DNA of 55,204 bases from Halioglobus sp. (GTDB lineage Bacteria; Pseudomonadota; Gammaproteobacteria; Pseudomonadales; Halieaceae): positions 1-55,204 of the forward strand of contig JARFQU010000158.1 of assembly GCA_029287595.1 (NCBI GenBank), read 5' to 3'. How positions within the stretch are numbered: the first letter of the stretch is position 1; each line of letters starts with the position of its first letter. The translations under genes and the position numbers were made by a program. The notes beneath the pieces are model-generated. The model had not been told where the DNA came from. It saw only the letters and a list, made by a program, of their open reading frames with translations, and did no database searches. Below are positions 44,669-54,199 of the stretch, piece by piece.

Positions 44669-47038
44669 TTAGTCGCCATTGGCGTCCAGTGATTTAACGA
44701 TTCGCAGAATATTGCTTTTGCCATCGTGGAGGTAGTGTTGTTCATCCGATAATTTCACTATCAAGTGTACACCAAGACCACCGATCTCGGCAGACTCGAT
44801 ATCGGCACCCAGGGTGGAACGATGGCCCTCATGCAGTGGGTTGTATGCCTTACCCTGGTCATTGAATTCCATCGTCAGGCTGCTGCCAATTCTGTCCAGT
44901 TGGACGAGAACGTCTGAATTGTCTGGTATTTCGCCGTATTTTTCGATGTTGGTCACGATTTCTTCGGCGATCAATACCATTTCCATTTGCGGCTCCATGG
45001 CAATTTCCCATTCATGCAGCGCCTGTTCAAGCCACTCTATTACCCTGCCCGCAAGCGGCGTGCCCGCAGTAAAAGCGCGCTGAGCTTTTTGGCTGCTGTG
45101 TGTCGCTGTTTTTGCACCGTGATCCTGCAGTGGCAGCTGCAGCAGGAGCAGGGTGATGTCATCCGATTGCGGTGTGGCGCCCGCGAAATCATCAACTCGT
45201 TTAAACAGCTGCTCCCCTGCACCGTCCAATGGCATGGATGAGGTGCCGGCGAGTTCTTCGTTAAAACGCTGTACGCCAAACATCTGGGCCCGCTCATTGA
45301 AGGCCTCGTCAATGCCGTCAGTGTAAATTGCCAGGCGATCGCCAGCCTGTAACTGGTATGTGTTCGAGGGGAATCGCAGGTCCGGCGACAGCCCTATGGC
45401 GGGGCCATCCTGCTGGGACAGGATGGTGACATTGTCATCACGCAACAGGCTGGGTGGGGTATGGCCGGCGCTGGCAAATTCCAGCTGTCCGCTCGCCAGG
45501 TCCAGTACGCCGAGGAACAGGGTGACGAACATGCAGTTGTCGTTGCCCGATTCCAGCGCGTTGTTGAGTTTTGCGATCGCGTATTCCGGGGAGTCGCCGG
45601 CGGCAATGAACTGCTGTAACAGGCTGATCGCCTTGGCCATGAACAGGGCGGCGGGCACACCCTTGTCGGACACGTCGCCAACCGCGATAAACAAACGGCT
45701 GTCCGACTGCAGATAGGTATAAAGATCGCCACCCACGGACTTCGCTGGCCGCACTCGCGCCCATAGCTGGTAATCCGGCTGTTGTTCAAAAGCCTCGCCC
45801 CCCAGGGGTAGCAGGGACATCTGTATTTCACGCGCCGCTGCGAGCTCCCCGGCCAGGCGACTGCGGCTGGCGGTGGCCGTTTCCAGGTCGGCGATATAAC
45901 TTTTCAGATCGCGCTTCATGGCGCCGAAAGAGTTTACCAGCCTGGCCAGTTCGTCATCGCCGCGCACCGAGGGCAGTGGGGTATCCAGGTTCCCTTTGGC
46001 GATGTTATCGCTGGCCAGCGCCAGCGCTGTGAGTGGCCGGGTCAGCCGCCGGGTGATCAGGTACACCGCGAGAGACATCAACATCAGGGTGACAAGTCCG
46101 GTCACCGCCGTTTTCATCTGGTATTCGCGCAGGGGCGCGGTAATCTCCCGCTCGGAGTACCGCACGCCGATGGGCCACCCTGTGGATTGCAGGGCGTCCA
46201 GCCGCAGAACACATTTGCCGGAAACTTCAGGGCACTCCAACCGCCTGGTTACCGCTTGCCCCGCCAGCACCGAGCGGAACATGTCCTGCCAGGTATTGAT
46301 ATCCAGCTCATCCAGCAGTGCCTCTGAATAATGACGCATATGGTTTTGCGGATTACGCCCACTGATAATGATGCCCTCCCGGCTCAGCAGGGTAGCAAAG
46401 CCGCTCTCTCCCAGGCGCAGGCGGCGCAGATAGTTGTGCAGTTCGTCCAGGGCGACATCTGCGGTAACCACTGCATAGAGTGAGCGCTGGCTATTCTTTT
46501 CTATTCGGAAGACGGGAACGGCGAATGTGGTCATCAGGATTTCGCCGCCGCCACGATCGAAATAAGGTTCTACCCAGATAGGCTTCGCCGCACTGACAGC
46601 GTCGCTAAACCAGGGCTGTTGGCTGTAGCGATAATCATCTGCTGCCAGATCAGAGTAGGTGAGGATGCCCTCCCGGTGATAGTAGTAAGGCGCGAAGCCC
46701 TGTGGAGAGTCTGCAAGATCCGGGTTGAGCGCGATAGTGGCACCGTAAATATCCTCGTTGTTTTCCACTATATCCTTGAGCATTTGCTCCAGCCCGGCAT
46801 GAGTGTAGTCGCGCTGTTCCAGGATGCGCGCCAGAAACAGCGTGGAGCCCTCTACGCCGTCCAGCCAGTTTTCCAGATCGATAATGGCTGAGCGTATGGT
46901 TTCCCGGGACTCGGTTTGCAGCCTGGCGAGGATCTCATCCCGGGACAGGTGATAGTCCACCAGCAGCCCCAGCCCGAATATCAGCGCCAGGGACAGGCTC
47001 AGAAGCGCGATCAGCCGGCTGGAAATGCTGTTGGACAT
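44669..47038 (-). CDS. Sensor with HAMP, SpoIIE-type phosphatase and anti-sigma-like ATPase domains
   Basis: A 789-residue membrane protein in which several partner-switch modules are fused. A membrane segment near 8-28 and another near 311-331 flank a periplasmic dCache-like sensor. A HAMP domain (about 332-385) and a coiled coil follow, then a PP2C/SpoIIE phosphatase (about 410-620; SVGGDLYTYLQ, VGDVSDKGVPAALFM, YTDGIDEAFNE). The last part (about 650-785) is a HATPase_c_2 module (VLIAEEIVTNIEKYG). It probably senses an extracellular signal and sets the phosphorylation of the STAS protein encoded next. The sigma factor or other target is not in the window. Confidence 0.88.
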   Translation of the reverse strand: MSNSISSRLIALLSLSLALIFGLGLLVDYHLSRDEILARLQTESRETIRSAIIDLENWLDGVEGSTLFLARILEQRDYTHAGLEQMLKDIVENNEDIYGATIALNPDLADSPQGFAPYYYHREGILTYSDLAADDYRYSQQPWFSDAVSAAKPIWVEPYFDRGGGEILMTTFAVPVFRIEKNSQRSLYAVVTADVALDELHNYLRRLRLGESGFATLLSREGIIISGRNPQNHMRHYSEALLDELDINTWQDMFRSVLAGQAVTRRLECPEVSGKCVLRLDALQSTGWPIGVRYSEREITAPLREYQMKTAVTGLVTLMLMSLAVYLITRRLTRPLTALALASDNIAKGNLDTPLPSVRGDDELARLVNSFGAMKRDLKSYIADLETATASRSRLAGELAAAREIQMSLLPLGGEAFEQQPDYQLWARVRPAKSVGGDLYTYLQSDSRLFIAVGDVSDKGVPAALFMAKAISLLQQFIAAGDSPEYAIAKLNNALESGNDNCMFVTLFLGVLDLASGQLEFASAGHTPPSLLRDDNVTILSQQDGPAIGLSPDLRFPSNTYQLQAGDRLAIYTDGIDEAFNERAQMFGVQRFNEELAGTSSMPLDGAGEQLFKRVDDFAGATPQSDDITLLLLQLPLQDHGAKTATHSSQKAQRAFTAGTPLAGRVIEWLEQALHEWEIAMEPQMEMVLIAEEIVTNIEKYGEIPDNSDVLVQLDRIGSSLTMEFNDQGKAYNPLHEGHRSTLGADIESAEIGGLGVHLIVKLSDEQHYLHDGKSNILRIVKSLDANGD

Positions 47039-47048
47039 GGACTGCCGC

Positions 47049-47489
47049 TTACCACTCTCCGGTATTTGGCATGGAAGCCCAGGGTTCCTGTGGCGCCAGG
47101 GGCTCGCCCTGCTGCAGCAGTTCTATGGAAATGCCGTCTGGCGAACGTATGAACGCCATGTGTCCGTCTCGCGGCGGGCGGTTGATGGTTACACCCTTAT
47201 CCATCAGTTGCTGGCACAGCTGGTAGATATCCTTGACGCGATAAGCCAGGTGGCCGAAATTGCGCCCGCCGTCATAACTTTCCGGGTCCCAGTTCCAGGT
47301 GATTTCCAGTAGAGGGCTCTGGCCCTCCCTGGCCCGCGCGGCGTCGTCGGATGCCGCCAGGAACACCAGGGTAAAGCGACCGGCCTCACTGTCGTAACGA
47401 TTGACTTCTACCAGGCCGAGTTTGCCGCAGTAGAAATCCAGGGTCTGGTCGAGGTCACTGGCGCGGATCATGGTGTGCAGGTAATTCAT
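47049..47489 (-). CDS. VOC family glyoxalase-like protein
   Basis: A 146-residue protein of the vicinal oxygen chelate fold, resembling lactoylglutathione lyase. It opens MIRASDLDQTLDFYCGKLGL after NYLHT, contains RFTLVFLA, and its second half has FGHLAYRVKDI and FIRSPDGISIELLQ (late Glu). Likely metal ligands are His6 (YLHT), Glu in LLEITWN, His and Glu near 86 and 130; this looks competent for glyoxalase I chemistry, but other VOC activities cannot be excluded. It ends ten bases from the start of the phosphatase gene on the same strand, with no obvious functional link. Confidence 0.82.
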   Translation of the reverse strand: MNYLHTMIRASDLDQTLDFYCGKLGLVEVNRYDSEAGRFTLVFLAASDDAARAREGQSPLLEITWNWDPESYDGGRNFGHLAYRVKDIYQLCQQLMDKGVTINRPPRDGHMAFIRSPDGISIELLQQGEPLAPQEPWASMPNTGEW

Positions 47490-47601
47490 AAGCTAATCCC
47501 GGTAGGGTAGTGGGTAAGTAAAAACCAGAAAGGGGTGCAAGGCACCCCGCTAAGCATAGTAGAAGTGTGGGCCCGGGCTGACAAGCCCGGTTCGCATAGC
47601 G

Positions 47602-49095
47602 TCAGTTGCGCGGTGCGGCGGCGGCCTGTTTGCCCGCCCTGCGGCCGGAGTAGGTGGCGTCGCCAACAGACATGCCGCTGCTGTAGCCTTCCGCCCGGCG
47701 CACGACTCCGCAAGCCGTGCGGCCTGCAGCATACAGGCCAGGGATAATCCGGCGATTGGGGTCTACCACTTCTCCGCTGGGCAGGGTGTCTAGACCTCCG
47801 AGGGTGAAGTATGGCACGAAAGCACCGCGCCCCGGTGTTATGTCCAGGGCCACCAGTGGCGGCTCCAGGGGCTCCAGCCATTCCGCCGCCTTGTGGCAGA
47901 TACTGTCCTGGCCGCGCTCGCAGTCCTCGTTATAGACCCTCAGGGTTTGCTGCAGCGTGCCCTGGCGCAAACCCAGCTCCTGTTCCAGCTCCTCCACGGT
48001 CTCACCGGTGCCGGCCACCTGAGCGCCCAGGTAGCTGACGCGTTCGTAGTCGCCGTACTGTTCCACCGTGACAATAAAGTAAATGCGGTCTGACAGTTGC
48101 CGCAGCGCAAACGCGCCCAGCCGCCCGTGGTAGACGTCCTCGTTGATAAAGCGCTGCCCCTTGTCGTTGATTACGATGCCCTTGGTCATGCTGGCGGGGG
48201 GGTAGTAGGGCAGGCTGATAAAACCCTCGTGCATATTGATTGCGGCGCCACCCACGGACATGCCCATAAGAATGCCGGTACCGGTGTCGCCCGGATTTCC
48301 GATCGGCTCAGTCCCGGCGCTGAGCATGGGGGCATACTTGGCCAGCATATCTTCGTTCATCACGAAACCCCCGGCGCAGAGGATTACGCCCTGATGCGCG
48401 CGCACGTTGAACTCCTGCTGGTTCTGGCGAATCACCAGGCCCATCACCCGGTCCTGCTCATCTACGATCAGGGTCAGGGCACGGGTTTCATACTCCACCG
48501 TTATCGCATCGCGTTGCGCCACATTGTCGGTGACTATTTTCATGAACAGCGGCCCGCCGTTATCGCCCTCCACATAAAGATTGTGGCCCCGGGGACAGGG
48601 TTTGGCCTGCTGAGCAAAGGGATAGGCTTTTTCGCTTCCGGTATACAACAGCCCATCATCCGTCAGGCACATGATGGCGCGCTCCTCGTGAAAGCTGTCT
48701 TTGAAGGGTACGCCGATATCCAACAACCATTGGAAATGGTCCCTGCTGTTTTCACAGTAGTCGCGAATTTTCTCCGCGTCCGCCTGGGGGCCGGCGCACA
48801 TCATCATATAGTTGAACATATCCTCGGTGTTGTCTGCGAAACCGCAGGCCTGCTGTACCCGCGTACCGCCGCTGCCGCCCATGTAGATCTCAGCGCTGGA
48901 CATTGCAGTGGATCCGCCGCTGGCGCTCGCCAGCTCGAAAATGGTGACACTGGAGCCCGCATCCGCCGCCTCGATGGCGGCGCAACCGCCGGCGCCACCG
49001 AAGCCGACGATGGCGATATCGGTCTCCCGGTCCCATTGCGCCACATCACTTGCCTTGCGCGGTTGGCTGGGGTTGGTTTTGGGCATGTCAGACAT
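47602..49095 (-). CDS. FAD-binding dehydrogenase (3-ketosteroid dehydrogenase/fumarate reductase-like)
   Basis: The protein has 497 residues. The FAD-binding loop DIAIVGFGGAGGCAAIEAADAG (about 28-49, described only in part) is followed by SASGGSTAMSSAEIYMGG and the C-terminal RTACGVVRRAEGYSSGMSVGDATYSGR, which fits FAD-binding 2 family members such as 3-oxosteroid 1-dehydrogenase. It is cytosolic. Marine gammaproteobacteria often carry several such flavoproteins for steroid or alicyclic degradation; a substrate cannot be assigned. It is monocistronic, about 110 bases upstream of the VOC gene on the same strand. Confidence 0.85.
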   Translation of the reverse strand: MSDMPKTNPSQPRKASDVAQWDRETDIAIVGFGGAGGCAAIEAADAGSSVTIFELASASGGSTAMSSAEIYMGGSGGTRVQQACGFADNTEDMFNYMMMCAGPQADAEKIRDYCENSRDHFQWLLDIGVPFKDSFHEERAIMCLTDDGLLYTGSEKAYPFAQQAKPCPRGHNLYVEGDNGGPLFMKIVTDNVAQRDAITVEYETRALTLIVDEQDRVMGLVIRQNQQEFNVRAHQGVILCAGGFVMNEDMLAKYAPMLSAGTEPIGNPGDTGTGILMGMSVGGAAINMHEGFISLPYYPPASMTKGIVINDKGQRFINEDVYHGRLGAFALRQLSDRIYFIVTVEQYGDYERVSYLGAQVAGTGETVEELEQELGLRQGTLQQTLRVYNEDCERGQDSICHKAAEWLEPLEPPLVALDITPGRGAFVPYFTLGGLDTLPSGEVVDPNRRIIPGLYAAGRTACGVVRRAEGYSSGMSVGDATYSGRRAGKQAAAAPRN

Positions 49096-49348
49096 AATTT
49101 GGCACCTTGTACACTGCCCCTGACATCCGCTGCCAGGGGCTATTTTTCACGGACAGTGGATTAGAACGGTTTAGGCTGGGGCTGACAACGACGGCAGGGG
49201 TCAGCTGGATTGATATTTTGTACGCGCTGGCGATTTCTTTGCCGGACCTGCCGGAATCACCTTCGCGGTACAAGAAATTGGAAGTCTGCTGGTAATGGCT
49301 CACCCCTGGGGTACAATCTCCCGCTTTTGCCGGAGACCGTAATATTTC

Positions 49349-50254
49349 ATGTGGTTCAAGAATATCCGGGCTTATCGCCTGACCAGTAGCTTCGATCTTT
49401 CACCGGAACAGTTGGGCGAAAAGCTGGCCCAGCGGGCCTTTCGGCCCTGTGCCAAATCCCAGGCCCTTGCCCTGGGCTGGGTTCCCCCGCTGGGCGATGA
49501 GTCCGAGGAACTTGCCCACGCCGCCGGCGGTCGCCTGCTGCTGAAGCTGAAACGGGAGGAAAAGCTGCTGCCATCTACGGTGGTGCGCGAGCAGTTGGAG
49601 GAAAAAGTAGCCCTGATAGAGGCGGACCAGGGGCGCAAGGTCTACCGCAAGGAGCGCCTTAGCCTGAAGGACGAGATTGTGCAGGATTGCCTGCCGCGAG
49701 CGTTCAGTCGCTCGACCGCTGTGTATGCCTATATTGACCCGCGGGCCCGGTGGATATTCGTCGATGCCGCCAGCGCCGGGCGCGCTGAAGAATTCCTCAA
49801 CCTGTTGCGTGAATGCATCGGCAGCTTCCCGGTGCTCTTGCCCCAGGTCAATAATGCCCCGGGCGCGACCATGACCGCCTGGCTGGCCCATCGCAACCTG
49901 CCGGACGACTTTGTGCTGGGGGAGGAGTGCGAGCTGCGTGAACCCGGAGAAGATGGCGGCGTGGTGCGCTGCCGCGGCGTTGATTTGTTGAGCGAAGAGG
50001 TGGAAACTCATCTGAACGCGGGCAAGCAGGTGGCCCGTCTGGCACTGGCCTGGGAAGACCGGCTGGCGCTGGTGCTGGCGGAGGACCTGTGCCTGCGCAG
50101 GCTCAGGTTTTCGGACGAACTTATGAAAGAAAATGAAGATATTCCCGAGGCGGACAATGCGGCACGCCTGGATGCGGATTTTGCCCTGATGTCAGATGCG
50201 GTTACCAGCCTGCAAGAGCGCATCCTGGCGCTGTTTGGCGGGGAAGCGGAGTAA
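49349..50254 (+). CDS. rdgC: Recombination-associated protein RdgC
   Basis: The 301 residues are the normal length. The N-terminus MWFKNIRAYRLTSSFDLSPEQLGEKLA (split: it begins MWFKNIRAYRL) and FRPCAKSQALALGWVPP are diagnostic of RdgC, a ring-shaped dimer that binds double-stranded DNA and limits RecA. A GGAGA site lies upstream, and a TACAAT -10-like box is at 49312-49317, though the -35 is poor. mnmH follows after nine bases, so rdgC-mnmH-selD form one run. Confidence 0.96.
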   Translation: MWFKNIRAYRLTSSFDLSPEQLGEKLAQRAFRPCAKSQALALGWVPPLGDESEELAHAAGGRLLLKLKREEKLLPSTVVREQLEEKVALIEADQGRKVYRKERLSLKDEIVQDCLPRAFSRSTAVYAYIDPRARWIFVDAASAGRAEEFLNLLRECIGSFPVLLPQVNNAPGATMTAWLAHRNLPDDFVLGEECELREPGEDGGVVRCRGVDLLSEEVETHLNAGKQVARLALAWEDRLALVLAEDLCLRRLRFSDELMKENEDIPEADNAARLDADFALMSDAVTSLQERILALFGGEAE

Positions 50255-50263
50255 CGCCTGGCC

Positions 50264-51358
50264 GTGTCGCATCGTCCCGACACAGCTGATTACCGCGCGC
50301 TGTTCCTGAACGATGCGCCAATGATGGATATGCGCGCGCCCACTGAGTTTCTGCGCGGCGCTTTCCCCCATGCCCACAGCCTGCCGCTGATGTCAGATGA
50401 GGAGCGCGCCCAGGTTGGGACCTGTTACAAGCAGCAGGGTCAGGAGGCGGCTATAGAGCTGGGCCACCAGCTGGTTTCCGGAGAGACGAAAGAGCGGCGC
50501 CTGGCCCGGTGGTGTGAGTTCGCCCGAGAGCATCCCCAGGGATATTTGTACTGCTTTCGCGGCGGGCTGCGCTCGCAAACTGTGCAGCAGTGGCTGCGGG
50601 AGCAGGGCATCGACTATCCGCTGGTCCAGGGCGGCTACAAGGCCATGCGGCGCTTCCTGCTGGAAGAACTGGACAGGGCGGTAGCGCGAAGCGACATAGT
50701 CCTGATCAGTGGTAAAACCGGCACCGGCAAGACACGGGTAATCAGTCGCTTGAAGCGTAGTATCGATCTCGAGGGACTGGCCAATCACCGTGGCTCAACC
50801 TTTGGCCAGTTGCCGCAGCCGCAACCAAGCCAGATCGATTTCGAGAACGCCCTGAGTATAGCGCTGATGAAAATGCTGGCGGCGGGTGAGCGCCGTGTAT
50901 ACCTGGAAGACGAGGGTCGCCTGATCGGGCGCCTGTGCCTGCCGGACGTGTTGCGTGAGCGCATGGAACGCGCGCCCATGCTGGTGGTCGAGCAGAGCCT
51001 GGAGCAGCGGGTCGATATCGTGGTGGAAGATTACGTACTGGACCTGGGGCGCCGTTACGGGGCCCTGCACTCAGCTGACGGCGCGCAACTGCACAGTGCA
51101 AAACTGCAGGACGATCTGGCGCGAATACGTAAGCGCCTGGGTGGTGAGCGCTACCAGCGCATCAGCGCATTGATGGAAGAGGCCTTCCAGCTGCAGTGGA
51201 GGGAAGGGGATTTGTCGCTGCACCGGGAGTGGGTGGCTTTCCTGCTGGAAAAATACTACGACCCCATGTACGAATACCAGCTGTCCCAGCGCGCGGGAGA
51301 GCAGTTGTATCGCGGTGACCGCGAAGCGGTGATCGCCCGGGCCGGGCGGGATTCCTAG
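50264..51358 (+). CDS. mnmH: tRNA 2-selenouridine synthase
   Basis: MnmH (SelU/YbbB) replaces sulfur by selenium at the wobble uridine of some tRNAs, using selenophosphate from SelD. The 364 residues have an N-terminal rhodanese domain with the catalytic Cys97 (YLYCFRGGLRS) and a C-terminal P-loop domain with GKTGTGKT (150-157). It starts at GTG nine bases after rdgC and stops one base before the selD fusion, so the selenium donor and user are made from one message. Confidence 0.95.
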   Translation: MSHRPDTADYRALFLNDAPMMDMRAPTEFLRGAFPHAHSLPLMSDEERAQVGTCYKQQGQEAAIELGHQLVSGETKERRLARWCEFAREHPQGYLYCFRGGLRSQTVQQWLREQGIDYPLVQGGYKAMRRFLLEELDRAVARSDIVLISGKTGTGKTRVISRLKRSIDLEGLANHRGSTFGQLPQPQPSQIDFENALSIALMKMLAAGERRVYLEDEGRLIGRLCLPDVLRERMERAPMLVVEQSLEQRVDIVVEDYVLDLGRRYGALHSADGAQLHSAKLQDDLARIRKRLGGERYQRISALMEEAFQLQWREGDLSLHREWVAFLLEKYYDPMYEYQLSQRAGEQLYRGDREAVIARAGRDS

Positions 51359-51359
51359 G

Positions 51360-53594
51360 GTGCTGCCCGCGCACGAAATTCATCGCGAACTGGTCCTTGT
51401 AGGCGGAGGCCATGCCCACGCCCTGGCGCTGCGTATGCTCGCCATGCGCCCCATCGAGGGTTTGCGTATAAGCCTGATTTCCCCCGCCAGCCATACGCCC
51501 TACTCGGGAATGCTGCCCGGCCTGGTTGCCGGGCACTACAACTTTGAACAAACACATATAGACCTGGCGCGACTGTGCCAGTGGGCGGGGGTGCGCTTTA
51601 TTGCCGCGGAGGTTACAGCACTGGACCCGCAGCAGATGCAGTTGTCTCTTGCCGGGCGACCGCCTGTTTATTATGACTTGCTGAGCCTCGATATTGGCTC
51701 GCAGCCGGAGCTCGATTCCGTGCCCGGGGCCAGGGCACACGCGGTTCCGGTAAAGCCCGTGGCAGGATTGTGGCAGCGTTGGCAGGTGTTGCGCGAGCGG
51801 GTGCTGGCACGTGCACCGGGCACAGATTATCGCATCGCTGTGGTGGGCGGAGGTGCCGGCAGTGTGGAATTGGCCATGGCCATGGCCAACAGTCTGGCCA
51901 CGGACAGTCCCGGTATAGACCTGTGGTGTGGTGCCGCCGATATCCTGCAGAACTACAATAAACGCGCGCGCTCTGCGGTGATGGCTGCACTGGCTCGGCA
52001 GGGGGTTAATGTGCACCTGGGAGCCAGGGTGGAGCGTGTTGAGGGTGACGCCCTGCTCCTCGCCGGCGGCACGCGCGTCAGCTATGACGATTTATTCTGG
52101 TGCACCGGCGCCGCGGCGGCACCCTGGGTGGCGGCCAGCGGCCTGGCTACCGATGCCCAGGGCTTTCTGGCGGTGCGCGATACCCTGCAGTCACTGGATG
52201 ATGACCGGGTGTTTGGCTGTGGCGACATTGCTACCCAGATAAATAACCCCAGGCCCAAGGCGGGCGTTTACGCAGTGCGCCAGGGGCCGGTGTTGGCGCA
52301 CAACCTGGGCGCGGCTTTGCTGGGGAAGCCTCTGCGGCAGCATCGGCCCCAGCAGCGTTTCCTCTCGCTGATTTCCCTGGGTGAGCGCCTGGCCACCGCG
52401 GACCGCGGGCCTTTCAGCGCTACCGGCGCCTGGGTGTGGCGCTGGAAAGATCGTATCGACCGGGAGTTTATGGGGCGTTTCGAACAGCTCCCCGAGATGA
52501 TGCCGATCCGGCCCTGGGGGCGTCTGCCCCAGTTGCCCGAAGAGGCCCGGCCCCACTGTGGCGGCTGTGGTGCCAAGGTCGGGGGCGATGCGCTGGCAAC
52601 TGTTTTGGCCCAACTGGCACAGGCCTATCCCGCCCATTGCACAGGCAGTGACGATGATGCCAGCGTGGTCCCGGTGGCAGATGGCCAGACGGTATTGCAG
52701 AGTGTGGATATGCTGCGCGAACTGGTGGGAGATCCCTGGCTGATGGGGCGGATTGCAGCCAACCACGCCCTGAGTGATCTCTACGCCTGCGGTGCCAGGC
52801 CGTTATCGGCCCTGGCTGCCATTACCATGCCCTTCGCCAGCCCTGAAATTCAACAGCGGGAGCTGCAGCAGTTGCTCGCAGGCGCCCTGCACGAATTCGC
52901 CGCAGTGGATTGTCGCCTTACCGGTGGGCACAGTATGCAGGGGCCTGAGTTAAATGTCGGTTTTGTGGTGAATGGCGTTACCCCTGATTCAGGCGCCTTG
53001 TTGGGTAAACGGGGTTTGCGTGCAGGGGACAGCTTACTGCTTACCAAGCCACTGGGTACAGGAACACTGTTCGCAGCGCAGATGCAGTTACGGGCCGACG
53101 GTCGCGATATCGGGGCAGCTATTGATACTATGCTGCAAAGTAACGCGATCGCGGGAGAGCTGGCGCTGGCCAATGGTGCCAGCGCGGCCACCGACATTAC
53201 CGGCTTTGGGCTGTTGGGCCATTTGCTGGAAATGCTGGGGGATGACCTGGGGGCAGAACTTGAGCTCACGGCGCTCCCGTTGCTGGGCGGTGCGCTGGAG
53301 ACTATGCGGGCTGGAATTTACAGCACCATGCACGCTGCCAACGCCCGGTCCTATGCATCGCTGGCGCAGGGAGCTGACGTAGATGAGCCCCTGTGGGAGA
53401 TATTGTTTGATCCCCAGACCAGCGGTGGTCTGTTGCTGGGCATTGCTCCTCAGGTCGCTGTAGCCCTGCGCGAGACCCTGCGCGAACGCGGTTATATTCA
53501 TGCGCAAATCATAGGTACGGTTGCCCACCGTGAAACCGCTGCCACGCCAGTGGTAACAGTGCACCAGAGTCGGGCGTTTGCCGCCGAACCCTAG
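51360..53594 (+). CDS. selD: Selenide, water dikinase fused to a flavin oxidoreductase
   Basis: The 744 residues combine two proteins. Residues 1 to about 380 are a pyridine-nucleotide-disulfide (NADH dehydrogenase-like) domain, with FAD loop VGGGHAHALAL (14-24) and a second dinucleotide loop VVGGGAGSVE (161-170). Residues about 390-744 are SelD, with the reactive-cysteine motif HCGGCGAK (Cys400, Cys403, Lys406) and the ATP-binding DITGFGLLGHLLEML. SelD makes selenophosphate from selenide and ATP; the N-terminal half may reduce the selenium supply, which is inference. The cysteine version means selenocysteine is not needed to make it. It starts at GTG one base after mnmH and shares its CTAG stop with the next gene. 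Confidence 0.93.
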   Translation: MLPAHEIHRELVLVGGGHAHALALRMLAMRPIEGLRISLISPASHTPYSGMLPGLVAGHYNFEQTHIDLARLCQWAGVRFIAAEVTALDPQQMQLSLAGRPPVYYDLLSLDIGSQPELDSVPGARAHAVPVKPVAGLWQRWQVLRERVLARAPGTDYRIAVVGGGAGSVELAMAMANSLATDSPGIDLWCGAADILQNYNKRARSAVMAALARQGVNVHLGARVERVEGDALLLAGGTRVSYDDLFWCTGAAAAPWVAASGLATDAQGFLAVRDTLQSLDDDRVFGCGDIATQINNPRPKAGVYAVRQGPVLAHNLGAALLGKPLRQHRPQQRFLSLISLGERLATADRGPFSATGAWVWRWKDRIDREFMGRFEQLPEMMPIRPWGRLPQLPEEARPHCGGCGAKVGGDALATVLAQLAQAYPAHCTGSDDDASVVPVADGQTVLQSVDMLRELVGDPWLMGRIAANHALSDLYACGARPLSALAAITMPFASPEIQQRELQQLLAGALHEFAAVDCRLTGGHSMQGPELNVGFVVNGVTPDSGALLGKRGLRAGDSLLLTKPLGTGTLFAAQMQLRADGRDIGAAIDTMLQSNAIAGELALANGASAATDITGFGLLGHLLEMLGDDLGAELELTALPLLGGALETMRAGIYSTMHAANARSYASLAQGADVDEPLWEILFDPQTSGGLLLGIAPQVAVALRETLRERGYIHAQIIGTVAHRETAATPVVTVHQSRAFAAEP

Positions 53595-54016
53595 TCCCGG
53601 TCCCAGTAGCGAGTCATTTCCAGGTACAGGAAGGAAGCGGACCAGGTGATCAGCACCAGCCCGGTTAATGATTCCAGTCCGGTCAGGTAGCGCAGGTCGC
53701 CAAAGGGCTCGATGTCCCCGAAACCCAGTGTGGTATAGGTGGTGAAAGAGAAGTACACGCAGTCCAGCAGGCTGCCATCAAAGTTACCCTGCAGGTGCCC
53801 CCAGCCCTGCGCCCGATGCATCATGAAAAACGATATCGCGAAGATCCATACCTCCGCGGCGTGCGCAGTCAGTGCCATGAACACCCCCAGCACTATGCGA
53901 AAACGATGGCGCACCTTGAGCCGCGGCATCATCAGTGTAAAGCGATACATAAACTCGTAGTGGATCATCACGGTGATGCCAATGACGAACAGGTTTACCG
54001 CGAAAACGGTGATCAA
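53591..54016 (-). CDS. Small potassium-channel-like protein
   Basis: A 141-residue inner-membrane protein. Hydrophobic segments are at about 2-22, 40-65 and 110-133, with a pore loop between the last two carrying TTLGFGD (95-101), the selectivity filter of Ion_trans_2 channels. This is the M1-pore-M2 plan plus one extra N-terminal helix; a tetramer would be needed. There is no cytosolic RCK domain, so gating is unclear. The last four bases are shared with the selD stop on the other strand. Confidence 0.85.
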   Translation of the reverse strand: MITVFAVNLFVIGITVMIHYEFMYRFTLMMPRLKVRHRFRIVLGVFMALTAHAAEVWIFAISFFMMHRAQGWGHLQGNFDGSLLDCVYFSFTTYTTLGFGDIEPFGDLRYLTGLESLTGLVLITWSASFLYLEMTRYWDRD

Positions 54017-54199
54017 TTATTTTGGCTCCTGCCTCGTGACGTCTGCATTGTACTGTAACTTTTTTGGTCGGGCAGCTAAACCTCTAGCCCCGCGGGCAAC
54101 GGGAAACTACCGACATTGGCATTATCTGCAAAAGGGATACACTACGAGGCACTCAGTTCGCTAGCTGAACTTCAGCGCACACCACATGGATGAATAAAC

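Noticed and set aside
48097-49164. Plus-strand open frame of 355 codons
   Set aside because: Antisense to the FAD-binding dehydrogenase and His/Ala/Gly-rich; no domain seen.
49107-49295. Possible 62-residue protein before rdgC
   Set aside because: No ribosome site, no family and it overlaps the start region of the flavoprotein gene; likely non-coding control DNA.
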